64,000 nt of DNA. Origin: Fontibacterium subtropicum (GTDB taxonomy: Bacteria > Pseudomonadota > Alphaproteobacteria > Pelagibacterales > Pelagibacteraceae). Under the pieces are notes generated by a model. The model was not told where the DNA came from. It ran no database searches and saw only the letters and a program-made list of their open reading frames with translations. The stretch is taken from positions 372,001-436,000 of the forward strand of contig CBDDXD010000001.1 of the NCBI GenBank assembly GCA_965235415.1, given 5' to 3'. Shown in pieces: positions 18,432-25,197 of this stretch. Position 1 is the stretch's first letter. Every line of letters begins with the position of its first letter. A program made the translations under genes and the position numbers.

Positions 18432-19169
18432 TTAACCTTCGTACAGATTTATAAGCAGAGATTGAAAATAGCCATAATGTTTTTTGTTATAATAAAATAA
18501 TGACCACATCCAATGCCAATTTCTACATAATTCAATATGAAAAGAATCGCCAGAAGCTTTTCTTGCATTATGATAAATTTTTGAATTTATGGGATAACAT
18601 AATTTTTTTCTCCAGCATCTTTAATTCTTTTACACAAGTCTATTTCTTCCAAATAAAGAAATATTTTCTCATCAAAAAATTTTATTTTTTTAAATTTTTT
18701 CTTATTAAAAAACATTGCAAAACCTTTAATAAAATCAACTTCAAATAAATTATTTTTATTATTCTGATTTAAAATTTTTTTATTTTCAAAAAAACCATAA
18801 TTTTTGTCTTTTTCATTAACAATACTAGGAGCGAGTCAATGCAATTTTCTTAATTAATTACTTAGCATTTTTAATTAATAATACTCACCGTATCTTTTTC
18901 TGAATTTTGTATCTGGATTTAACAAAAGAACATAATTTGTTTTTGCTGCATAAATGTCCAATATTGTTAGCTTTGCCAAATCCCAAATTTTTACTTTGCG
19001 AGAATACATTTTACATTTTTATGTTTTTCTTCAATTTTTTTTTTAAAATAAAAATCTGAAGAATTTTCTATAACTATAACTGGATACTTTTTATTAATTG
19101 ATGCGAAGCAATCTATAAATTGCTTTGTCACTTTTAAATGAAACTATAACTATAGTTATTTTGTTTCAT
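18432..19169 (-). pseudogene. Glycosyltransferase family 2, broken
   Basis: Minus-strand remnant of a rhamnosyl/glycosyl-transferase of GT2. Blocks in order: KITIVIVSFKSDKA (GT-A start), PVIVIENSSD, NLGFGKANNIG, YVLLLNPDTKF (the DxD-equivalent segment), FEVDFIKGFAMFFNKK, IFLYLEEIDLCKRIKDAG and the C-terminal RNWHWMWSLFYYNKKHYG. The blocks are spread over all three frames with at least five stops or shifts. It ends 11 bases from the 3' end of tRNA-Ser. Between this gene and the GT9 remnant (18291-18431) nothing recognisable is seen. Confidence 0.75.
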
Positions 19170-19180
19170 GGAAATTTAAT

Positions 19181-19270
19181 TGGCGGAGAGAAAGGGATTC
19201 GAACCCTTGATACCTTTAACAGTATACACGCTTTCCAAGCGGGCGCCTTCAACCACTCGGCCATCTCTCC
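19181..19270 (-). tRNA. tRNA-Ser (GGA), complete copy at the element's left end
   Basis: A 90-nt class II tRNA with a long variable arm, anticodon GGA, acceptor stem GGAGAGA / TCTCTCC, discriminator G and encoded CCA. The first 62 nt (5' end to the variable arm) plus 11 bases of upstream sequence are repeated exactly at 25125-25197, next to lepA. The upstream side of this copy belongs to the mobile element, so the tRNA must be expressed from an element-borne promoter instead of lepA read-through. Confidence 0.95.
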
Positions 19271-19281
19271 TATTCGTTTTT
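19209..19281 (-). repeat. Left attachment core repeat, 73 bp
   Basis: Identical over all 73 bases to 25125-25197. It comprises the tRNA-Ser 5' half up to the variable arm plus 11 upstream bases. Beyond the exact repeat the similarity continues: the next bases still encode the LepA C-terminal residues KINKNE with only two synonymous changes. Confidence 0.95.
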
Positions 19282-19340
19282 GTTTATTTTCACTATTACT
19301 TTCCAAAAAATATTGAATCACAAATGCAGACTCTTGTCTA

Positions 19341-19362
19341 GTTGTGCGACCGTAGAGCGACC
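19341..19362 (+). promoter_or_regulatory. Arm-type integrase-binding site, left
   Basis: GTTGTGCGACCGTAGAGCGACC lies 59 bases inside the left core. It matches the right-end site at 25021-25042 in 20 of 22 positions and in the same orientation. Each contains two GCGACC half-sites, one helical turn apart. Position and pairing fit arm-type integrase sites; binding itself is inferred. Confidence 0.6.
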
Positions 19363-19484
19363 GACTTTTTTCCAAAACCATCTCCAAAAAATATAAGATC
19401 AGGACTACCGGGAGGGGGTAAAAAACAAAAGATGTAACTATCTACTTTAACCTTTACTACTGGCTAATGTGCATTTAAAGCGGC

Positions 19485-19645
19485 TTAAAATATTATAGAA
19501 AAAATTCTCAAGGATCCTATAATTTCCTACAGACAATCACACATTTCACCAAGCATATTTGATACTCCACCTTGGTATCGAGTTGGGGTATAATGGGGTG
19601 AGGTGTTAAAATATTATAAAAAAATTTCTCAAGTATCCTATAATT
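19485..19645 (+). repeat. Pair of 40-bp imperfect direct repeats
   Basis: Copies at 19485-19524 and 19606-19645 share TTAAAATATTATA, CTCAAG and ATCCTATAATT with a few substitutions and no net length change. Each carries an inverted ATTATAG...CTATAAT-type stem. They lie between the left end and the first cargo genes and could be operators, promoters or part of a replication region. Two copies only and no spacer structure, so not CRISPR. The rest of 19282-19893 shows no longer gene. Confidence 0.6.
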
Positions 19646-19662
19646 AAGATAATAAGTATAAA

Positions 19663-19740
19663 ATGAAAAATATTGATATTTTAGGAGCAGTTTTTGTTAT
19701 TATTTTTTTAGTAGTAGGTTTAATATTTTTATTCGCTTAA
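19663..19740 (+). CDS. 25-residue single-span membrane peptide
   Basis: A complete mini-frame runs from ATG to TAA. After a short polar start (MKNIDILGA) the rest is one continuous hydrophobic segment rich in V, I, L and F ending LIFLFA, long enough to cross a membrane once. It lies 17 bases after the second 40-bp repeat. No clear Shine-Dalgarno is seen. The composition is far from random for this AT-rich DNA only in part, so the call is moderate. It could be a membrane micro-protein or a toxin-like peptide. Confidence 0.4.
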   Translation: MKNIDILGAVFVIIFLVVGLIFLFA

Positions 19741-19893
19741 TAAAATTCAACTCCGTAGTTAAAAATAACTCATTGATTTTACTATAAACCTTTTATTTTC
19801 TTTTTAAGATTTTTTGTATAATTTATAATTCTGCAGGTCTGTCTTTATTCTTTATTCAAAATAATCCCACTAGAGCAGATCTGCAGGCTTTAT

Positions 19894-20220
19894 ATGATAT
19901 TAATTAATAATTTTATTAGAAATCTTTATCTAAAAATCTATCCAGACTTAAATCAAATTCAATTTTATCAACGACAACAAGTTATTCAGAAAGCAAAAGA
20001 AACAACTAATTTTGATTTATTTGAAAAAACAGGAATTGTGGTCGCAACAGCTTTTGGAGCATATTTTGTGAATCTTTTATTAAAAGATTTTACATTTAGT
20101 AATATTTTTACAAGGTTTTTATTTAACTTATTTTTAGCTGCTATTATTTTGACACCTATTGTAGTACCGTTCTATATAAGAAGAATTCGCAGAGGCATTA
20201 TAAAGCAAATAAAAAAATAA
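19894..20220 (+). CDS. 108-aa membrane protein paired with the antiporter
   Basis: Unrecognised protein. Residues 1-45 are polar with several aromatic and basic residues; two hydrophobic spans follow (about 48-66 TGIVVATAFGAYFVNLLL and 75-97 FLFNLFLAAIILTPIVVPF), then a basic C-terminus (RRIRRGIIKQIKK). Its TAA is followed at once by the ATG of the transporter, so the two are translationally linked and may act together. A pair of CTGCAG-centred repeats (19831-19840, 19881-19886) precedes it. Confidence 0.65.
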   Translation: MILINNFIRNLYLKIYPDLNQIQFYQRQQVIQKAKETTNFDLFEKTGIVVATAFGAYFVNLLLKDFTFSNIFTRFLFNLFLAAIILTPIVVPFYIRRIRRGIIKQIKK

Positions 20221-21474
20221 ATGGAAATTACAACAGTAAATATAGTTGCTAGTTCTATTTTTTTAATAACTATACTTCATACATTTTCTATAAAATTTTT
20301 TATAAATTTAGCTCATCAATATCCAAGACATAAAAATCTTTTTCACATGCTTGGTGAAGTGGAGTTTATATTTGGATTCTGGGCAGTGTGTTTGGTAATT
20401 ATTTTATTTTTTATTTCAGGATCGAAAACCACTATAGATTATTTAAATGGACAAAGATTTACAGAACCTTTGTTTGTTTTTGTAATTATGGTTATTGCAG
20501 CAAGTAAGCCCATTTTAGATTTTTCACTTTCTATAGTTACGAGATTTTCAAAGTTAATACCTGTCAATCCGGCATTCGGTTTTTATTTTATTACAATGTC
20601 TTTTATTCCAATATTAGGTTCATTAATCACAGAACCTGCAGCTATGACTTTGGCCGCTTTAATTTTAAGGGATCATTTTTATAATAAAAAATTATCTAAC
20701 AAGTTTAAGTATGCAACTATTGGAACCTTATTTGTTAATGTGAGTATCGGTGGAGTCCTTACTCCTTTCGCTGCACCACCTATTTTAATGGTGGCATCGA
20801 AGTGGAATTGGGATTTGTCGTTTGTTTTTTTTACTTTTGGATGGAGAGCCACTTTAGCAGTGTTTGTTAACAGTTTAATTTTAACTTTACTATTTCGTAA
20901 AGAGCTATCTAATATTAAAAAATTAAAATTTGAAAACAAAACGACGCCACTTATTGTTTTAATAACACACTTATTATTATTATTGGGTGTTATTATTTTT
21001 GTTCATGAAGCAATTATATTTCTTGGAATATTTTTAATATTTTTAGGATTTGCGTCTATTTATCAAAAATATCAAAATCCATTAATCATAAAAGAATCCT
21101 TTATGGTTGCCTTGTTTTTAGTTGGATTAGTTATTTTAGGAGGACAACAAAAATGGTGGTTGCAAACTTTGTTAACGGAATTAAGTGTAAATCAGATTTA
21201 TTATGGGGCTACTGCTTTAACCGCCATTACTGATAACGCAGCATTAACTTATTTGGGTTCTTTAGTTGAGGGATTGTCTGATGAATTTAAATATGCCCTT
21301 GCCGCAGGAGCTGTAACAGGAGGAGGTTTAACTGTAATTGCTAATGCACCGAACCCAAGCGGCTATTCAATTTTATCTAAAAAGTTTGATAATAAAATTA
21401 TAAGCCCTCTATACTTATTTATAAGCGCAAGTCTCCCAACTATTGTTGCAATAATTTGTTTTAAATTTCTTTAA
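20221..21474 (+). CDS. Putative Na+/H+ antiporter (DUF1504 / Na_H_antiport_2 type)
   Basis: Polytopic inner-membrane protein of 417 residues with about 11 hydrophobic spans. The segments LITEPAAMTLAALILRDHFY (residues about 138-157), GTLFVNVSIGGVLTPFAAPP and LTAITDNAALTYLGS resemble the ion-transporter superfamily that includes NhaD-like antiporters; the TDNAALTYLG loop is typical of the putative Na+/H+ antiporter family. It is the main cargo gene of the integrated element, directly coupled to the 108-aa protein. Cation specificity is not shown by the sequence. A role in salt or pH homeostasis of the marine host is inferred. Confidence 0.75.
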   Translation: MEITTVNIVASSIFLITILHTFSIKFFINLAHQYPRHKNLFHMLGEVEFIFGFWAVCLVIILFFISGSKTTIDYLNGQRFTEPLFVFVIMVIAASKPILDFSLSIVTRFSKLIPVNPAFGFYFITMSFIPILGSLITEPAAMTLAALILRDHFYNKKLSNKFKYATIGTLFVNVSIGGVLTPFAAPPILMVASKWNWDLSFVFFTFGWRATLAVFVNSLILTLLFRKELSNIKKLKFENKTTPLIVLITHLLLLLGVIIFVHEAIIFLGIFLIFLGFASIYQKYQNPLIIKESFMVALFLVGLVILGGQQKWWLQTLLTELSVNQIYYGATALTAITDNAALTYLGSLVEGLSDEFKYALAAGAVTGGGLTVIANAPNPSGYSILSKKFDNKIISPLYLFISASLPTIVAIICFKFL

Positions 21475-21550
21475 ATAAGTAAAGCCCAGAAGCAATAAGC
21501 CCTAATCCAGTCGCTTTAACCCAGATCCAAGATCCTCCATCACTAATTCT
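21461..21550 (-). pseudogene. Possible C-terminal remnant of a small membrane protein
   Basis: A minus-strand open stretch of 29 codons overlaps the end of the antiporter gene. It reads like a natural protein end: DGGSWIWVKATGLGLIASG followed by LYLFKEI and a stop. There is an in-frame stop just upstream and no start codon, so it would be a gene fragment. It may mark cargo replacement in the element. Weak evidence. Confidence 0.3.
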
Positions 21551-21581
21551 TTAATACAGCAATAAGACTCAAGGAACGGGG

Positions 21582-21768
21582 ACGGTGGTTACCTTGAATT
21601 TACTCAAGCTGTACGGTGAAAAAAGATTCATTTTAGTCAACTTCAGTAAACTTCCACCGTAATTTAGAGTAATTTTACCGTCTTTTTGAGGCACGGAAAA
21701 CTTTATAGACACTGTCTTAACTGTCTATCTGTCTAACTATAGAAAGACAAACAGACAGCTTGGACAGT
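21582..21768. other. Candidate replication origin of the element
   Basis: Two repeat clusters lie directly after the replication gene. The first has ACGGT boxes at 21582 and 21613 and their complement ACCGT at 21656 and 21677. The second (21711-21768) is a dyad of three CTGTC boxes on one side and three GACA/GACAG boxes on the other around AACTATAG. Iteron-like boxes beside a RepA-type helicase gene suggest an origin. The second cluster could alternatively act as a terminator hairpin. The rest of 21475-21777 shows only the small remnant noted above. Confidence 0.45.
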
Positions 21769-21777
21769 AGTAGTATA

Positions 21778-23667
21778 TTAGAAGTGATCGTGGTTTAGAT
21801 CTAATTCCTCATATTTGTAAAAACCGTATCTAGTTTTTTTAAGATCCAAATCCCCCGCCATTCTTTGCATTGTTCTTGAGATATTCTGCCCGTCTTTTGA
21901 GTTAGAATTAAATCCAAGATGCTTTGAAACATGCTGCGGAGTAACATCCTCCTTACCTGCTTTATGCAGCTCCTTCATCGCTTCAATTATTAGTTTTTTA
22001 GTATCGCCTAGTTTAATGACGCTGGCTTGACCTAAAAAGTCATATCTCCATGTTTCAGGATTCCAAGTGATGGAGTACTCAAAATCTGCAATATCTCTAC
22101 CCCTGCCTTTAATAAAAGCTGAATTAGAATTATCACCTCGATCCAATAACCACATAGCATCTGACATACCTTGAAGACCAACAGATCCTTGGATTCTATC
22201 AAAATCATAATCACGTTTCTCCTTTGAAAGATGAGAGATAATTAAGATAGTTATTCCTGAAGTTGTTGCTAACTTTTGTAGTTCATTTAACAACAGGTTA
22301 TCCATATCATAAGCAGTTCCACTATTTCTACCCATTCTAGGTTTAACTCTTGCAAGAGTATCGATGACAACTAACCTTGGATTTTTTGCAAATTGAATCC
22401 ATTGCTTAATCGACTCCTCCAAACCTTTACCAAGTAAAGTGCCTTGAGTAACAATAGTTGGATGTTCATGAAGTTTATCTAGTTTAAGTTTTTTAACTCG
22501 ATCTGATAGTCGTCTATCACTATCCTCAAGAGCTAAATATAAACAGTCACCTTTAACCGAACTAAAGCCAAGCCAGTTTAAACCATTTTGAATGCAATAG
22601 CATATCAATAGAACCGTCCAGCTTTTCATTGCTTTTGCTTTGCCAGCCAAAACAACCAGTCCTTCCGGTAAAATTCTATGAATTGCAAATCTTAACGGAG
22701 GAAACTCTGTTTTTAGGATTGATTGCATATCAAGTTTCGCCTCATCGAAATCAATGATAGTTTTTTTACCATCTATTTCATCTGAAGTTTTAATATCACC
22801 AATCCAACTAAACCAAGTTTTAAGAACTTTAGGATCTATATTCATATATTTTCCTAAAGTGATATAAGTGCAAACTTTTCGTTCTGAATTATTTGCCTTT
22901 ATAATTCTTCTTATTTTCTGGAGAGTTATTTCAGGATTACCTGGTAAACTTCTACTAAATAAAGCCAGAAGAAAAACAGTACGCTCTTCCTCTGTCCAAC
23001 TAGTATATCGCTTTAAGCACGCATCCAATTTCAAAAGTCCTGTATTAGCGCTCTTGATATGTGGCGATATTGCTGCTGCAAAACATACACCATTAAAAAG
23101 CTCAAAAATATTAGGACACTCCGATAAAGTTATCAGGTTGTTACTCCAAAATCTTTGAACTGGTTTTTTTGTTTCTTTATGTAAAGTTACAGATGGTGGT
23201 ACTACTAAATTTCCTTTGTATCGAAATTCAGCAATTGTCTTACCATCAATATCTTTTCTAGTTAGATCTAGATTATTTTGATCATTCCAATCTGTAGTAT
23301 TTGCATACAAATAATGAGTTATCTGCTGCATACCATCAATAGATTTTCTAAAAAAATATTTAGTATTCTTTGGAAGAAAATCGTAAGCAAAGTTAATTGC
23401 TGTATTAGAGTCTAGATCAATATCTAAACAACTGCTTTTTTCTAGATTGATACCAAGGTTTGGAAATTTTCCATATCTTGGATCTACTAAATCTAACAAA
23501 GTATAATCTCTAGTTAAAATATCTTTATCGAGATTAAATTTTTCGTTTTGATTTAGCGGAATGATAGAAAAACCTTGCTTGATAAGTCTTTCTGCTTCTG
23601 CCTTAATTGCGTTTATATCTTGAGCTTTTACAAGCTCTTTACCTGTTAGTGTTATTGTCATTTTCAT
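21778..23667 (-). CDS. Primase-polymerase / RepA-type helicase fusion
   Basis: A 629-residue replication protein. The N-terminal part (about residues 22-180) looks like a bifunctional primase-polymerase domain: catalytic acidic motif LDIDLDS at 81-87, a histidine strand near 118 (QQITHYLYA), and the VVPPSV strand at 155-160. The C-terminal part (about 325-545) is an AAA_25/RepA-like hexameric helicase with Walker A GKAKAMKS at 342-349 (Met in place of the usual second Gly), Walker B LVVIDT at 432-437 and the sensor-like ILIISHLSKE. A winged-helix-like tail (TPQHVSKHLGF) follows. It likely starts replication of the element at the adjacent repeats. Confidence 0.85.
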   Translation of the reverse strand: MKMTITLTGKELVKAQDINAIKAEAERLIKQGFSIIPLNQNEKFNLDKDILTRDYTLLDLVDPRYGKFPNLGINLEKSSCLDIDLDSNTAINFAYDFLPKNTKYFFRKSIDGMQQITHYLYANTTDWNDQNNLDLTRKDIDGKTIAEFRYKGNLVVPPSVTLHKETKKPVQRFWSNNLITLSECPNIFELFNGVCFAAAISPHIKSANTGLLKLDACLKRYTSWTEEERTVFLLALFSRSLPGNPEITLQKIRRIIKANNSERKVCTYITLGKYMNIDPKVLKTWFSWIGDIKTSDEIDGKKTIIDFDEAKLDMQSILKTEFPPLRFAIHRILPEGLVVLAGKAKAMKSWTVLLICYCIQNGLNWLGFSSVKGDCLYLALEDSDRRLSDRVKKLKLDKLHEHPTIVTQGTLLGKGLEESIKQWIQFAKNPRLVVIDTLARVKPRMGRNSGTAYDMDNLLLNELQKLATTSGITILIISHLSKEKRDYDFDRIQGSVGLQGMSDAMWLLDRGDNSNSAFIKGRGRDIADFEYSITWNPETWRYDFLGQASVIKLGDTKKLIIEAMKELHKAGKEDVTPQHVSKHLGFNSNSKDGQNISRTMQRMAGDLDLKKTRYGFYKYEELDLNHDHF

Positions 23668-23767
23668 CTCCTTTGATGAAAGAGGAGGAGTTAATTCGTC
23701 GAAAAATTAGAGCTCCTCCATGAACTCATCTAACTGGTATGTTTGATGAACCTTTAATCCTAATTTG

Positions 23768-23932
23768 TTATGGGGAAGTTTTACTTCTCATAACTAAATT
23801 CTTACACCAATAAATACCAGTCATTCGACGACCAATTTTACCGGAGATGAATTTATTATGAGGTAGTCTTTCTTTTATCCGTCTCTCTACCGAACTTTAG
23901 GTTTTGAAAGCGTAACCTAGCAACTCACTTAA
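23768..23932 (-). pseudogene. Decayed helix-turn-helix (excisionase/AlpA-like) gene
   Basis: Between integrase and replication gene the minus strand reads NLSELLGYAFKT, stop, SSVERRIKERLPHNKFISGK, then IGRRMTGIYW and on to a stop at 23768. The pattern (LSELLGY, SSV-RRIKERLPH, then a basic wing) resembles the small MerR/AlpA-type DNA-binding proteins that act as excisionases or regulators of integrated elements. The in-frame TAA at 23897-23899 and the missing ATG suggest inactivation, or a sequencing error. The remainder of 23668-24023 shows nothing clear. Confidence 0.35.
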
Positions 23933-24023
23933 ATTAATTACTTATTTATTAATTTAATTAACTATCAAGGCCAGTTAATTTCTTAAATATAATATAATTT
24001 ATTTATATTAATATTTCAAGTCT

Positions 24024-25007
24024 TTAAATAAAATTTATTTTTTTCATTTTATTAGCTAAATGTATTGAAGATATATTTGAATATCGTTTTGCCATCTGTT
24101 GGGAACTCCATCCACCTTGTTGCATTAACTCCATTGTTGACCAACCATTTTCAACTAAATGCGTTGCTCCGCAATGTCTTAAATCATGAAATCTAAAGTC
24201 TTTGATACCCGATCGTTTTACCGCTAATCTAAAGGATTTTTCAAATGAACTTATACTAGTTATATTTAAAAAATTACCTGAAATAGATCTTGGTAAAGAT
24301 TTAAGTATTTCAATAACTCTTGGCGCTAATCCAATTCTTCTAGGAGTACCATTTTTAGTCTCTCTTATAATGGCAGTTGAAGTTATCCAATCAACATCAT
24401 TATAATTTAAACGTAATATTTCACTTCGTCTGCATAATGTGTAGTAAGCAATTTCAACAATATTTCTTAATTGACCATTACAAGCGTTAAACAAGTTTTG
24501 TAATTCAGTTTTATTAAGTGTTCTGTCTCTTGGAGGATTAGGTCGTGGTTTTTCAACTAAATCAACTGGATTATTCGCAATTGAAATCCCAAGTTCTTTT
24601 TGGCCTACAACAATAGCTCTAGAGATTAACTTTAAATATTTTCCAACTGTTGTAGTTGATTTTCCAGCTTTTAAGCGCTCGTCCCTAAAGTTTGAGAGCT
24701 TTAATGCTGTTAATGTAGATAATGTATTAGCACTAATTTGGAGCCTGCATAGTAAATCAACTTCATACTTTAATAATTTTGGTCTACGAGAAACCTTAAC
24801 TGCTTTATCAAAATAAAGTTTTAATAAATCTCGTAAACGTAGATTAGTTAGTTTGCTATCATCAGAGTATGTTCCAAGTCTAATTTCAGCTTCTTGTTTA
24901 TTACCCCATTTCCTTGCATCAGCTTTAGAAAGAAAACTTTGAGCTTTCGCTATTCCTTTCACTCTTACAACGCACTGCCATTTGTCATTTCTTTTTCTTA
25001 AATACAT
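24024..25007 (-). CDS. int: Tyrosine-recombinase integrase
   Basis: Site-specific recombinase of 327 residues expected to integrate and excise the element at tRNA-Ser. An N-terminal arm-binding region (about 1-50) and SAM-like core-binding domain (about 55-135) precede the catalytic domain with the full set R193 (RRSEIL), K218, H274-xx-R277 (FHDLRH), W300 (GGW) and Y309 (RYSN). The gene appears intact. It starts 118 bases from the right core repeat; a Shine-Dalgarno AGGAGAAA precedes the ATG, and an arm-type site (25021-25042) overlaps the likely promoter, which suggests autoregulation. Confidence 0.93.
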   Translation of the reverse strand: MYLRKRNDKWQCVVRVKGIAKAQSFLSKADARKWGNKQEAEIRLGTYSDDSKLTNLRLRDLLKLYFDKAVKVSRRPKLLKYEVDLLCRLQISANTLSTLTALKLSNFRDERLKAGKSTTTVGKYLKLISRAIVVGQKELGISIANNPVDLVEKPRPNPPRDRTLNKTELQNLFNACNGQLRNIVEIAYYTLCRRSEILRLNYNDVDWITSTAIIRETKNGTPRRIGLAPRVIEILKSLPRSISGNFLNITSISSFEKSFRLAVKRSGIKDFRFHDLRHCGATHLVENGWSTMELMQQGGWSSQQMAKRYSNISSIHLANKMKKINFI

Positions 25008-25020
25008 AACTTTCTCCTAT

Positions 25021-25042
25021 GTTGTGCGACCGCAGTGCGACC
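25021..25042 (+). promoter_or_regulatory. Arm-type integrase-binding site, right
   Basis: GTTGTGCGACCGCAGTGCGACC, 20 of 22 identical to 19341-19362 and in the same orientation. It lies 82 bases inside the right core and immediately upstream of the integrase ribosome binding site. The two half-sites TGCGACC are spaced 11 bases centre to centre. Confidence 0.6.
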
Positions 25043-25124
25043 ACATTAGTTTAAGAAAGTTTAAGTGAAATAAATTTAGTGAATCAGCTTTGATTTTTAA
25101 CGATAAGAGTGGATCTTAACCGCA

Positions 25125-25197
25125 GATACCTTTAACAGTATACACGCTTTCCAAGCGGGCGCCTTCAACCACTCGGCCATCTCTCCTATTCGTTTTT
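25125..25197 (-). repeat. Right attachment core repeat with truncated tRNA-Ser
   Basis: Contains nt 1-62 of tRNA-Ser(GGA) (25125-25186); the end of the variable arm, the T-arm, the 3' acceptor strand and CCA are missing, so it cannot make a tRNA. Its first base overlaps the last base of the lepA stop codon, showing that before integration tRNA-Ser lay directly behind lepA on the same transcript. Confidence 0.93.

Larger units (their letters stand above)
19209..25197. mobile_element. tRNA-Ser-integrated element with integrase and PrimPol/RepA replication gene
   Basis: About 5.9 kb bounded by 73-bp identical direct repeats (19209-19281 and 25125-25197) that contain the 5' half of tRNA-Ser(GGA). 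Contents: a 25-aa membrane peptide, a 108-aa membrane protein and a Na+/H+ antiporter-like transporter (plus strand), and on the minus strand a PrimPol-helicase replication protein, a decayed helix-turn-helix gene and a tyrosine integrase beside the right repeat. Paired 22-bp arm-type sites lie just inside both ends. There are no capsid, terminase, portal or conjugation genes, so spread would need a helper. Reconstructed excised circle: 5,916 bp. The boundaries are read directly; the satellite- or tycheposon-like nature is inference. Confidence 0.9.

Noticed and set aside
15668..19169. Insertion-sequence-driven disruption of the glycan cluster
   Set aside because: No transposase, terminal inverted repeats or target duplications seen; the breaks are scattered small indels and stops.
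19166..19387. Minus-strand reading frame of 73 codons across tRNA-Ser
   Set aside because: It is a shadow of the tRNA gene and the lepA-tail repeat; no independent protein features.
19485..19645. Possible CRISPR array
   Set aside because: Only two imperfect 40-bp repeats with one 81-bp gap, and no cas genes in the window.
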